Source of the DNA: Cytophagales bacterium
GTDB lineage: Bacteria; Bacteroidota; Bacteroidia; Cytophagales; Cyclobacteriaceae
Direction of reading: 5' to 3'
NCBI GenBank assembly: GCA_003500135.1
Contig: DNTA01000149.1
Span: 1 to 32,005 of the forward strand
DNA length: 32,005 nucleotides
The position numbers and the translations under genes were made by a program. Below are positions 16,074-24,331 of this stretch, piece by piece (position 1 is the first letter of the stretch; every line of letters begins with the position of its first letter). The notes below the pieces were generated by a model, which saw nothing but the letters and a program-made list of their open reading frames with translations, did not search any database and was not told where the DNA came from.

Positions 16074-17258
16074 ATGGATAAACTCTTCCCCACGTTTAAA
16101 GAAAAGGAAAAAGCCGTTTTGGTGGCTGTAATAAACTCTACACAGAACCAGGAAACGGTTAAAGAATATTTGGACGAGCTGGAGTTTTTGGCCAGTACTT
16201 TAGGTGTGGAAACGGTAGCGGAGTTTTCGCAAAAAATTGATAAACCCGAACCACGCACTTTCATTGGTAAAGGGAAGGTAGATGAGATAAAGGAGTTCAT
16301 TTCAGCCAATGAAGTGCAACTGGTTATTTTTGATGATGATTTAAGCCCTTCCCAATTAAGGAATTTGGAAAAGTATCTAAAGTGCCGCATTTATGACCGC
16401 AGCTTATTGATATTGGAGATCTTTTTAAACAGAGCTCAAACCTCTCAGGCCAAAACACAGGTAGAGCTGGCCCGATATCAGTATTTGCTGCCAAGGCTTA
16501 CAAGAATGTGGACACACCTAGAGCGTCAGCGCGGGGGTACCGGAACGCGTGGAGGCGCCGGTGAAAAGGAAATTGAGACTGATAGGCGGATTATCAGAAA
16601 TCAGATCAATATTCTAAAAGGGAAACTGGAAAAAATCGATAAGCAAAATGCTACACAGCGCAAATCGCGTTCGGGGGTTGTAAGGGTCGCTCTGGTGGGA
16701 TATACCAATGTGGGTAAATCGACCCTCATGAATTTGATGTCAAAGTCCAAAGTGCATGCTGAAAATAAATTGTTTGCCACTGTTGATGCAACAGTCCGTA
16801 AAGTTGTGATCGACGCAGTTCCGTTTTTGTTATCCGATACAGTAGGTTTTATTCGCAAGCTACCACACCATTTAATTGAGTCGTTCAAGTCAACCCTCAA
16901 TGAGGTGGTAGAGGCAGACATTTTGATGCATGTGATCGATATTTCAAATCCGGCGTACCATGCGCATATGGAAGTGGTTAAAAACACGCTTGCCGATATA
17001 GGGGCAGGTAACAAAGAAGTGCTTTATGTCTTTAACAAAGTTGACCGCATAGAAGAAAACATGGAGTGGGCAGATGAGACTGAGGAAGATATTGAGGCCC
17101 ATGTAGAGGATTTATATAAATCAAAAAAAGAGGATGAGGTGTACATATCTGCAAAACATAAATTCAATATTGATCAGCTGCGTGAAAAGTTGGTGAAGAA
17201 GATAGCCAAAAGGCATTACACGATTTACCCAAATTATTTGAATAGTGATACTTATTGA
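16074..17258 (+). CDS. hflX: Ribosome-splitting GTPase HflX
   Basis: GTPase that binds the 50S subunit and splits stalled or hibernating 70S ribosomes under stress. The 394-residue protein contains the HflX N-terminal domain (RTFIGKGKVDEIKEF near 61-75 and VIFDDDLSPSQLRNLE near 84-99), the glycine-rich GGTGTRGGAGEKEIETDRR at about 154-172, and the G domain with G1 GYTNVGKS at 209-216, G3 DTVGF at 255-259 and G4 NKVD at 321-324. Length is normal; the extended acidic stretch after G4 (EENMEWADETEEDIEAHVED) is common in Bacteroidota. Monocistronic. Confidence 0.97.
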   Translation: MDKLFPTFKEKEKAVLVAVINSTQNQETVKEYLDELEFLASTLGVETVAEFSQKIDKPEPRTFIGKGKVDEIKEFISANEVQLVIFDDDLSPSQLRNLEKYLKCRIYDRSLLILEIFLNRAQTSQAKTQVELARYQYLLPRLTRMWTHLERQRGGTGTRGGAGEKEIETDRRIIRNQINILKGKLEKIDKQNATQRKSRSGVVRVALVGYTNVGKSTLMNLMSKSKVHAENKLFATVDATVRKVVIDAVPFLLSDTVGFIRKLPHHLIESFKSTLNEVVEADILMHVIDISNPAYHAHMEVVKNTLADIGAGNKEVLYVFNKVDRIEENMEWADETEEDIEAHVEDLYKSKKEDEVYISAKHKFNIDQLREKLVKKIAKRHYTIYPNYLNSDTY

Positions 17259-17268
17259 TCTATATTTG
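17238..17268 (+). promoter_or_regulatory. Candidate promoter of tRNA-Arg
   Basis: TTG at 17238-17240 and TATATTTG at 17261-17268 with a 20-base spacer, a good match to the Bacteroidota promoter consensus. It overlaps the last codons of hflX and lies 50 bases before the tRNA. Confidence 0.6.
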
Positions 17269-17318
17269 CAGTCCAAATTTTGAATAGCCCGGTTGTTGTC
17301 CAAATCATTGATAATAAA

Positions 17319-17393
17319 GGCCTCTTAGTTCAAGGGATAGAATAGGAGTTTCCTAAACTCTAGATCCAGGTTCGAGTCCTGGAGAGGCCACCA
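17319..17393 (+). tRNA. tRNA-Arg (anticodon CCT)
   Basis: Reads AGG codons. The cloverleaf can be drawn by hand: acceptor stem GGCCTCT / AGAGGCC, D stem GTTC / GAAT (one G-U), anticodon stem GGAGT / ACTCT (one G-U) around loop TTCCTAA, T stem CCAGG / CCTGG around TTCGAGT, discriminator A at 17390 and an encoded CCA at 17391-17393. It has its own promoter upstream and a strong terminator immediately after. Confidence 0.96.
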
Positions 17394-17426
17394 AAGCCTG
17401 TTTTATCGATAAAACAGGCTTTTTTT
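17393..17426 (+). terminator. Terminator of tRNA-Arg
   Basis: Perfect inverted repeat with 14-base arms (AAAGCCTGTTTTAT / ATAAAACAGGCTTT) around a CG centre, followed by a run of T. Its first base coincides with the last base of the encoded CCA. Confidence 0.92.
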
Positions 17427-17482
17427 GGGACTAAAAACACGTAATTATTTCTAAATTAGGTATAATTATGTAAGATATTGGT

Positions 17483-17490
17483 TACTTTTG
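17483..17490 (+). promoter_or_regulatory. Candidate -7 box for the large T9SS protein gene
   Basis: TACTTTTG fits TAnnTTTG, 45 bases before the ATG at 17536. No TTG was seen 17-23 bases upstream, so only the -7 element supports it. Confidence 0.4.
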
Positions 17491-17535
17491 CAGTATTTCC
17501 ATTATATACCATTTAAGCGTTTTACTTAGAGATCT

Positions 17536-20500
17536 ATGAGGCTTTTTTTACTATTCGTCATATTTTTTTTATTCAACACCTTAGTTGTATTAGCTCAAAG
17601 CAATGGTGATTTCAGATCCCGACAATCGGGAAATTGGAGTGATTCGGATACCTGGGAAGAGTTTGATGGTTCAATTTGGGTAAATACTGCTAATGTGCCG
17701 GATTTTTCGAGTGGAGCTATACTTGTACAAAATGATCTATCTATAATCAGTTCCATTTCTGTAGATCAAACAACAGTTAGTAATAACGGAACTTTAAATA
17801 TTTCATCTGGGGCTACCTTATCAATAAATGCCGGACCTAGTACAGATTTAATCGTAGCCGTAGGAAGCTCAATTACAATAAATGGCTCATTGGCAATTTC
17901 CGCAGGTTTCGGATCTTCTGCTCAAGTACTTGTTGAGGGCACTGTTTTTAACAATGGGAATATATCTGGAGGCGCAGCCTCAAGACTTAGTTTTGGTTCA
18001 ACCTCCATATATGAACACCAAGTTGATAATGGGTCGATTCCAAGTGCAAGTTGGAACGCGGAATCAGTATGCCTGATAACAGGAAGCCTCACAGGAGGCC
18101 CCTCTAATTTGGGACAGTCATTTGGAAATTTAATTTGGGATACTCCAAATTTATCTTTAAGCGGTTTATGGGATATGGGTTTAACAAATGCATCTTCTTT
18201 TTCAGGAGATCTTACTATTTTGGATACTGGTTTAGACATTTTAGTTTTTTCAGATCTAACAATTAATATTTCAATTAATGGAGATTTAAATATCAACGGT
18301 AATTCTAGTATTGCCATCACTAATACAGGTGATGTGACAATAAATGTATCGGGAAATTTAAACTATAATTCTAGTTTTGATTCTTATTTTTCAAATATTG
18401 GTACTGGGGTGATTAATCTTACCGGCGACTTTGTGTTTTCAAATGGAACTTTTTCAATATTCGATATATCTGGGTCTGGAGAATTAGCATTTGTAGGAAC
18501 TGGTGATCAAGTGTTTAACAATGATATGGGTGGGTTTTTTAATGGAGCTGGCGAGTCTCCTGATTTTTTAATTTCATCTGGCTCGACAGTTCTTATGGTT
18601 GGAGAAAGTAACTTCAATGGTACTGGAGATTTTACAATTGAATCAGGTGGTGTTTTAGGAGTTTCCTCAGTCAACCCATCAGGTGCAATACAAAACAATA
18701 GTTCGTCAGGCAATATTAGAGTTACTGGTACAAGAACTTTCAATACTGGCGCCACATTAATCTACAACGGCACATCTACCCAATTCCTTGGAAATGGCTT
18801 CCCGACATCAGGTGATGTAAACCTCACGATTGATAATCCAACTGAAGTCATTCTGGATCAGGACCTCACTATCAACAGCCTTCGAACGCTCACTAAACAA
18901 CAGGGGATTTTAGACCTAGGGTCAGTAACAACAACAATAAACGGAACCATTATAAATAATGGAGGCGCCGCCAGGGGAGATGCCCTGGCAACCCTTATCA
19001 TTAATGCTGATCAATTCGATCCTTTTACCCTGGTCGAAGACCAAAGACTATTAAATCTTACTGTGAATCCTGGGACAGGTAATAGTTTTATACAAGGTTC
19101 GGATATAAACGTTTTGGGCGATTTTACCCATAGTTCTGGAAATTATGTGTTTAATGATCATAAACTTGTGCTGGGCGGGAATGTAAATATTACATCCGGT
19201 AGTTACAACAGTAATAGTAATTCAACCCTGGTGATTAATGGAACCGGTACACTGGATCCTATCTCCTTTAATTCGGGATCGGCTCTTGACACACTGACCA
19301 TCGCGAGAGCCGGAAGTAACCTCAGTACCAATTCCTCATTTTCTATTGATGTATTGAACCTGACCGATGGTACCTTAAATAATACGGGTACGATCACCAT
19401 CGCCGATGGAGGGAGCATTTACCGGTCTGAATCCGGTGTATTAAACAACGCTGTTAATGCTGCCACTTCATATGATATCTATTACACTAACTCCACCGAC
19501 ATTACTACAGGCGTAGAACTGCCTTCCGGTTCTTCTTCACTTGATTCTCTTATTTTCGAAGGAAGTGGGGTAGTTACACTCAATAAAGCCACTACCGTCA
19601 ACGGGGCCATAATTGTGGATAATGGTACTTTCAATGCCAGTTCTTTCAACGTACAACTGGCAGGAAATTTAATCAATAACAGCAACGCCATTCTGAATGG
19701 GTCAACCTTTACTTTTATTGGTAATTCTGAAGTTCAAAGTGTGACGCCTCCTGTATTCGACGACCTGGTGGTTAATTCAGATGCTACGGCCAATATTGCT
19801 TCCGGATCTATTAATATCGAAGGGAATTTGACTAATAATGGCACGTTTACCTCTGCGGCCACAACAAATTTTACAGGAACCACATCATTGTTGGGTTCTA
19901 ATGCTGTTACACTGGATGATATTAATATTACACCCGGCAGTACTCTAACCGCCTCTGCATCGGAAACAACTATAAATGGTGACTTTACAAATGAAGGGAC
20001 ATTTGACCCCAACAATGGCACCATAGTTTTTGGTGGTACCTCCAATATTTTGGGCAGTGCAAATCCACAGTTTTATAGTATTCGTATCGAAGGCACATTG
20101 AATGGTCCAGGTATTCTGGATTTAACTAAAGACTTCACCAACAATGGAACATTTGTAGCCGGATCGAATACAGTTGAATTCAACGGTACGGCTACTCAAT
20201 TTGTGTCAGGTACTTCTGAAACCGTATTTCACGACATAGATGTCAATAATACTGCAGGTCCGCCTGCTGTGAGTATTAATGGCACAGCTAGTTTGCAAGG
20301 TATATTAACTATTACTAACACCGGGACAGAATTTGATGCTGACGGCAGTGGTAGCGGGGTATTTACAGTGTTGTCAAATGCAACCGGTGATGGTGGCATA
20401 AACACAATCCCATCAGGATCTTCAATTTCCGGCAATGTAACCGTACAAAGATATATGGAAGGTGAAGGTCCTATTTGGAGATATTTAGGTACGCCTGTAG

Positions 20501-22224
20501 AAAATGTTACAGTTGCTGACTGGCAGGATGATTTCAGTATTTCGGGATCTTTCACTGGATCTGATCCCGGAGGTCCCTCGTTTTTTTTATATGATGAAAC
20601 CGTATTAGGAACTATTGACGAAGGATGGACCGAATATCCTTCAAATGTCAATACCGAACCTTTAATTGTTGGTGTAGGGTACAGTGCTTACGTGTGGGAA
20701 GGTAGCAATCCCGTTACTGCTGATTTAAGAGGGCCATTAAATCAGGGAGACTTTAATGTTCCAGTTACCTTTTCTTCAACTGGTGTTAGCGCTGATGATG
20801 GATGGAATCTTATTGCCAACCCTTTCGCCTCTGTGATCGACTGGGAACTTATCGAAATCGCAAATGTTAGTAGTACAGTAGCAATACGAAATAATGGTGA
20901 AGGTGGTGGAAACGTCGCCTACTACACCAAGGGAGGGACATCCACAAATGGCGGTAGCCGCTACATAGCAATGGGTCAATCATTCTGGGTTGAAGCTACA
21001 GGTCCTTCTCCTTCAATGACTATTAGAGAAAGTCATAAAGCAACTAATTCGGCTAACTTCCTAAAATCGACAAATGAAAAGGAAAGAGCATTGATTGTAT
21101 CACTTAGCAATGAAAATCAAAAAGATGAAACTGCGATAATTCTTTCAGAATTAGCATCAGATGACTATGATCCAGGTTTGGATTTTAGAAAGTTTGATAA
21201 TGCAGGGTTTGATTTGTCTTCTGTTTTGGAAAATAATGATTCCATTGATTTAGCAATCAATTATATAAACAATCCTATTTGCTCCCAATCAATAAATTTA
21301 AAGTTAAAGGATGTAGTAAGTGGAAATTACAGTCTTAGTTTCAACGGAGTAAATGAATTTAAGCCTAATAAAATTAGTCTTTTAGATAGGTATTCAGGTG
21401 ATATTTTTGAAATAACCGAAGGTTTTTCCATCTCTTTCAATATTGATATTGACGACCCTGCAACCTTTGGTAGTCAAAGATTTGAATTAATTATTGATGA
21501 GGTCATTCAACCAAAAACCACCTTAAATTCGATCGATGGTTGTAACGACAAACCTGGTCAAATAATCATTGGCGGAGTTTCGGGAAATTATGCGTATAGT
21601 TTACGAGACTTCAATGACAATGTATTAAAGGACACATCAAATATTGAAGGCCAGCTTGAGTTTGAGGTTTCCGAAGATTACTTCAATCAGAAGTTATTAG
21701 TTTACACAAACACAATAGGTTGTAATAATGTTATTTTGTTGGGAGAAGTGGAAATTTCTAAGAACGAACTCATACCGGAAATAACTTTAAAAGAAAGTAA
21801 TATACTTCAATCCAACTACGCCGAAGGAAATCAGTGGTATTATAATGGAAATTTAATTGAGGGCGGAAATAAATCGGAAATATTTGTAGAAGAGCCTGGC
21901 GAATATGAGCTTGAAGTTACAAATGGGAATTGTAGTGCAAGGACCAACTTTACTTTTACAATAACCAATTTAAATGAACTTGATTTAGATCCTAAAGTTT
22001 ACCCGAATCCATTTCAAAATACCTTAACAATAAAAGTTAATCGAGATTGGAAAACCCCTGAAATATCAATATTTGATAGCAAAGGACTCTTAATCAATAC
22101 ATTCAAATACGAAAATATTGATGGTCAAATAGTTTTAGATACTAAACATTTAATAAGTGGGCCTTATTATTTAATTATTAAAAACAATGATAAGGTTATA
22201 AAAGAAAAAGTGGTCAAATTTTAA
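17536..22224 (+). CDS. Large secreted beta-repeat protein with T9SS sorting domain
   Basis: A 1562-residue protein with an N-terminal signal peptide (RLFLLFVIFFLFNTLVVLA, cleavage near residue 20) and a C-terminal type A type IX sorting domain from about residue 1488 (VYPNPFQNTLTIKV ... GPYYLIIKNNDKVIKEKVVKF), so it should cross the outer membrane by T9SS and be anchored or released. After an opening like that of other surface proteins (SGNWSDSDTWEEFDGS), residues of about 60-960 are short, Asn/Thr/Ser/Gly-rich beta strands in degenerate repeats (recurring NNGTF, NGTAT, GDFTN), consistent with a beta-helix. GWNLIANPFASVIDWE near 1090 is a domain common in Bacteroidota T9SS cargo. Enzymatic motifs are absent, so adhesin or matrix protein is the best guess. 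Base composition varies along the gene: AT-rich ends and a GC-richer middle (about 18720-20400). Confidence 0.88.
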   Translation: MRLFLLFVIFFLFNTLVVLAQSNGDFRSRQSGNWSDSDTWEEFDGSIWVNTANVPDFSSGAILVQNDLSIISSISVDQTTVSNNGTLNISSGATLSINAGPSTDLIVAVGSSITINGSLAISAGFGSSAQVLVEGTVFNNGNISGGAASRLSFGSTSIYEHQVDNGSIPSASWNAESVCLITGSLTGGPSNLGQSFGNLIWDTPNLSLSGLWDMGLTNASSFSGDLTILDTGLDILVFSDLTINISINGDLNINGNSSIAITNTGDVTINVSGNLNYNSSFDSYFSNIGTGVINLTGDFVFSNGTFSIFDISGSGELAFVGTGDQVFNNDMGGFFNGAGESPDFLISSGSTVLMVGESNFNGTGDFTIESGGVLGVSSVNPSGAIQNNSSSGNIRVTGTRTFNTGATLIYNGTSTQFLGNGFPTSGDVNLTIDNPTEVILDQDLTINSLRTLTKQQGILDLGSVTTTINGTIINNGGAARGDALATLIINADQFDPFTLVEDQRLLNLTVNPGTGNSFIQGSDINVLGDFTHSSGNYVFNDHKLVLGGNVNITSGSYNSNSNSTLVINGTGTLDPISFNSGSALDTLTIARAGSNLSTNSSFSIDVLNLTDGTLNNTGTITIADGGSIYRSESGVLNNAVNAATSYDIYYTNSTDITTGVELPSGSSSLDSLIFEGSGVVTLNKATTVNGAIIVDNGTFNASSFNVQLAGNLINNSNAILNGSTFTFIGNSEVQSVTPPVFDDLVVNSDATANIASGSINIEGNLTNNGTFTSAATTNFTGTTSLLGSNAVTLDDINITPGSTLTASASETTINGDFTNEGTFDPNNGTIVFGGTSNILGSANPQFYSIRIEGTLNGPGILDLTKDFTNNGTFVAGSNTVEFNGTATQFVSGTSETVFHDIDVNNTAGPPAVSINGTASLQGILTITNTGTEFDADGSGSGVFTVLSNATGDGGINTIPSGSSISGNVTVQRYMEGEGPIWRYLGTPVENVTVADWQDDFSISGSFTGSDPGGPSFFLYDETVLGTIDEGWTEYPSNVNTEPLIVGVGYSAYVWEGSNPVTADLRGPLNQGDFNVPVTFSSTGVSADDGWNLIANPFASVIDWELIEIANVSSTVAIRNNGEGGGNVAYYTKGGTSTNGGSRYIAMGQSFWVEATGPSPSMTIRESHKATNSANFLKSTNEKERALIVSLSNENQKDETAIILSELASDDYDPGLDFRKFDNAGFDLSSVLENNDSIDLAINYINNPICSQSINLKLKDVVSGNYSLSFNGVNEFKPNKISLLDRYSGDIFEITEGFSISFNIDIDDPATFGSQRFELIIDEVIQPKTTLNSIDGCNDKPGQIIIGGVSGNYAYSLRDFNDNVLKDTSNIEGQLEFEVSEDYFNQKLLVYTNTIGCNNVILLGEVEISKNELIPEITLKESNILQSNYAEGNQWYYNGNLIEGGNKSEIFVEEPGEYELEVTNGNCSARTNFTFTITNLNELDLDPKVYPNPFQNTLTIKVNRDWKTPEISIFDSKGLLINTFKYENIDGQIVLDTKHLISGPYYLIIKNNDKVIKEKVVKF

Positions 22225-22292
22225 ATAAGTATTAAATTTGGCGCTGATTTACCCCAAATCTATGGGTAATTATTAAATAGTACTTTGAAGGA

Positions 22293-22490
22293 ATGAAGAA
22301 GTTGTTTGTAAGGATATTTTTTTTGATACCCATAATTTTTATAGCGGTGGGTTATTTAAACATTGCTAATGCCCAACCCGGTAACCCTGGTGGCACCCCG
22401 GCAATCCCCATCGACGGTGGGCTTTCCTACTTAATTGCAGGGGGGATTTTATATGGGGTCCACAGATTGAGAAAAAGCAGAAAAAAATAA
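22293..22490 (+). CDS. Small exported protein with PIDGG-type sorting-like C terminus
   Basis: A 65-residue protein: signal peptide (KKLFVRIFFLIPIIFIAVGYLNIANAQ), a mature linker of only a dozen or so residues rich in Pro and Gly (PGNPGGTPAIP), then PIDGGLSYLIAGGILYGV and a basic end RLRKSRKK. The order of short motif, hydrophobic helix and basic cluster is the layout of C-terminal sorting tags such as PEP-CTERM; similar PIDGG-tailed short proteins are annotated in Bacteroidota as carrying a PID-CTERM-type domain (from memory, not checked). Start ATG is preceded by GAAGGA. It lies 68 bases after the T9SS gene; the next gene begins directly after its stop codon. Confidence 0.8.
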   Translation: MKKLFVRIFFLIPIIFIAVGYLNIANAQPGNPGGTPAIPIDGGLSYLIAGGILYGVHRLRKSRKK

Positions 22491-23318
22491 TTGAAGTTTG
22501 TCAGGAAAATAGTCGAAACACACATTTGGATAGCCCTAGCAGGGCTTTCTTTTTTTATATCGGGTTTTGTGCTTTTGGATGGCGATATAGCCAATATTCC
22601 ACTTTACTATTATTCCCTGATTTTTTTAGCCACACTTTTTGCCTACCGCCTGAGCACGGGCCCCTCTTCTCTGGCCTCCCTTCCTTATCCTGCATTATTC
22701 CGGTTCAGGTCCGGAGAAGGGAAAGAAATCATAGCGCTTATCATATTGCTGGCTTTACATGTATTTTTTCTAAACTTACAGGAAGTATTTTTTTTCGGGG
22801 TACTCGGCCTTCTTACGGTTCTTTATAACCTGCCCGAAAGGTTAAGGCAATACCGCCAGCTAAACCTTCGCAGTATACCCTACCTCAAAATATTCATCAT
22901 ATCGTTTATCTGGGCTTCCATAAGTTCTTTTTTGCCGGCTTACCTGATACATGGTGTTTTTTTTGAGAATCGTTCTTTCTTACTTTTTTCGGGGCACTTT
23001 GCCTTTATATTTAGCATTACACTGCCTTTCGATATACGTGATTATCACCGCGATAACAAAAGTGATTTAAGGACCATACCAGGACAGATCGGCCTTACAG
23101 CAACCAAAATTATATCCGCAATATTTCTGGCCACAAGTATGGCCGTCCTATTTACATTTTTACATAATCTCATCTTTGTCATTGGCTTTGCATTAATTGT
23201 GCTACTTTTAATATTTTATTCAAAACCAGGTCGATCGAAAATGTATTATACATTTTGGATAGATGGTACAATAATCCTGTATTTTGGGGTCATACTATTA
23301 TCAAATAAATGGTTTTAG
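22491..23318 (+). CDS. UbiA-like polytopic membrane protein
   Basis: A 275-residue membrane protein with about eight hydrophobic helices. The cytoplasmic loop LPFDIRDYHRDNKSDLRTIPGQIG (D181, D184, D188, D192) resembles the second aspartate-rich motif of UbiA prenyltransferases, but the first one (NDxxDxxxD) is missing: the equivalent place reads ATLFAYRLSTGPSS. So it is either a divergent prenyltransferase or a relative that lost activity. The start is TTG at 22491, directly after the previous stop; no in-frame ATG occurs in the first 30 codons, and the TTG places the first helix properly. It overlaps the next gene by 10 bases. Confidence 0.75.
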   Translation: MKFVRKIVETHIWIALAGLSFFISGFVLLDGDIANIPLYYYSLIFLATLFAYRLSTGPSSLASLPYPALFRFRSGEGKEIIALIILLALHVFFLNLQEVFFFGVLGLLTVLYNLPERLRQYRQLNLRSIPYLKIFIISFIWASISSFLPAYLIHGVFFENRSFLLFSGHFAFIFSITLPFDIRDYHRDNKSDLRTIPGQIGLTATKIISAIFLATSMAVLFTFLHNLIFVIGFALIVLLLIFYSKPGRSKMYYTFWIDGTIILYFGVILLSNKWF

Positions 23319-24262
23319 TGGAAAAAGATTTTAAGGATCGGATAGTTGGAGCACAAGAAAGAATTAAACCTTTTGCTCACAAAACACCCGTTTTATCTTC
23401 ACAGACTTTGAATCAAATCAGTAGTACAGAATTGTATTTCAAATGTGAAAACTTTCAGAAAGTCGGTGCATTTAAGTTTCGCGGTGCCTGTAATGCTGTA
23501 ATGGGTTTGGATGATAAAGCAGCAGAAAAGGGTGTGGCTACACATTCTTCCGGCAACCATGCGCAGGCACTGGCGCTGGCGGCAAAAATGCGTAACATCC
23601 CGGCATATATTGTTATGCCTCGCAATGCACCCGCTGTAAAAAAGGCTGCGGTACTGGGCTACGGCGCTGAAGTGATTGAATGTAACCCTACCTTAAAAGA
23701 TCGGGAGGAAACCCTTGAGAAGGTGGTGGAACGTACTAACGCCCATGTGGTGCATCCTTACAATGATGAGCGAATTATTTCAGGGCAGGCAACGACAGCT
23801 TTGGAATTGATAAAAGAAGTGGAAGACCTCGACTGTTTAATTGCACCCGTTGGTGGTGGTGGGCTGCTATCCGGCACCGCACTAAGCGCTAATTTGTTCG
23901 GAAGGAACATTAAAGTATTTGGCGCTGAACCGGAAGGGGCTTCCGATGCTCATAAGTCGTTTAATGAAGGTCATATTGTTCCCTCTATTCAGCCCAATAC
24001 CATAGCCGATGGGCTGCTGACCTCACTTGGAGATAAAACTTTCCCCATTATTGAATCGTTGGTAACTGATATATTACTGGTCAACGATGATGAGATTAGA
24101 AGCAGTATGCATTTGATTTGGGAACGTATGAAGATCATAGTAGAGCCTTCAGCCGCAGTACCTTTGGCGGCTGTACTAAAAAATCAGCATATTTTTAAAA
24201 ATCTAAAGACAGGAGTCATACTGTCCGGAGGAAACCTGGATTTAAAGCAGTGGAAATTTTAA
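23309..24262 (+). CDS. Serine racemase-like PLP enzyme (serine/threonine dehydratase family)
   Basis: A 317-residue fold-type II PLP enzyme, cytoplasmic. PLP lysine K56 in GAFKFRGA, phosphate-binding THSSGNHAQ with S81 at the place of the re-face catalytic serine of serine racemase, PVGGGGLLSG at 179-188, GAEPEGASDAH (E206, A210, D212) matching the divalent-metal site of eukaryotic serine racemase, and VILSGGN near 302-308. It has no C-terminal ACT regulatory domain, so it is not the biosynthetic allosteric IlvA. It may deaminate threonine/serine, racemise serine, or both; sequence cannot separate these. The ATG overlaps the end of the UbiA-like gene by 10 bases. Confidence 0.9.
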   Translation: MVLVEKDFKDRIVGAQERIKPFAHKTPVLSSQTLNQISSTELYFKCENFQKVGAFKFRGACNAVMGLDDKAAEKGVATHSSGNHAQALALAAKMRNIPAYIVMPRNAPAVKKAAVLGYGAEVIECNPTLKDREETLEKVVERTNAHVVHPYNDERIISGQATTALELIKEVEDLDCLIAPVGGGGLLSGTALSANLFGRNIKVFGAEPEGASDAHKSFNEGHIVPSIQPNTIADGLLTSLGDKTFPIIESLVTDILLVNDDEIRSSMHLIWERMKIIVEPSAAVPLAAVLKNQHIFKNLKTGVILSGGNLDLKQWKF

Positions 24263-24331
24263 TCAATTGACTGAAATCATAAAACCTGGTGATGTAAAAC
24301 CGCACATTTGTGTTGGAAAGGAAATGTGAAG

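Noticed and set aside
17922..20651. Chain of minus-strand frames opposite the large T9SS gene
   Set aside because: They are a by-product of the Asn/Thr/Ser-rich repeats, which avoid stop codons on the reverse strand; translations are Pro/Val/Leu-rich noise.
17536..22224. Repeats considered as a possible CRISPR or exact tandem array
   Set aside because: The repeats are degenerate at DNA level and visible only in the protein; there is no fixed repeat-spacer pattern.
22246..22270. Terminator after the T9SS gene
   Set aside because: A six-base stem TTACCC / GGGTAA with a nine-base loop exists, but no T-run follows; too weak to call.
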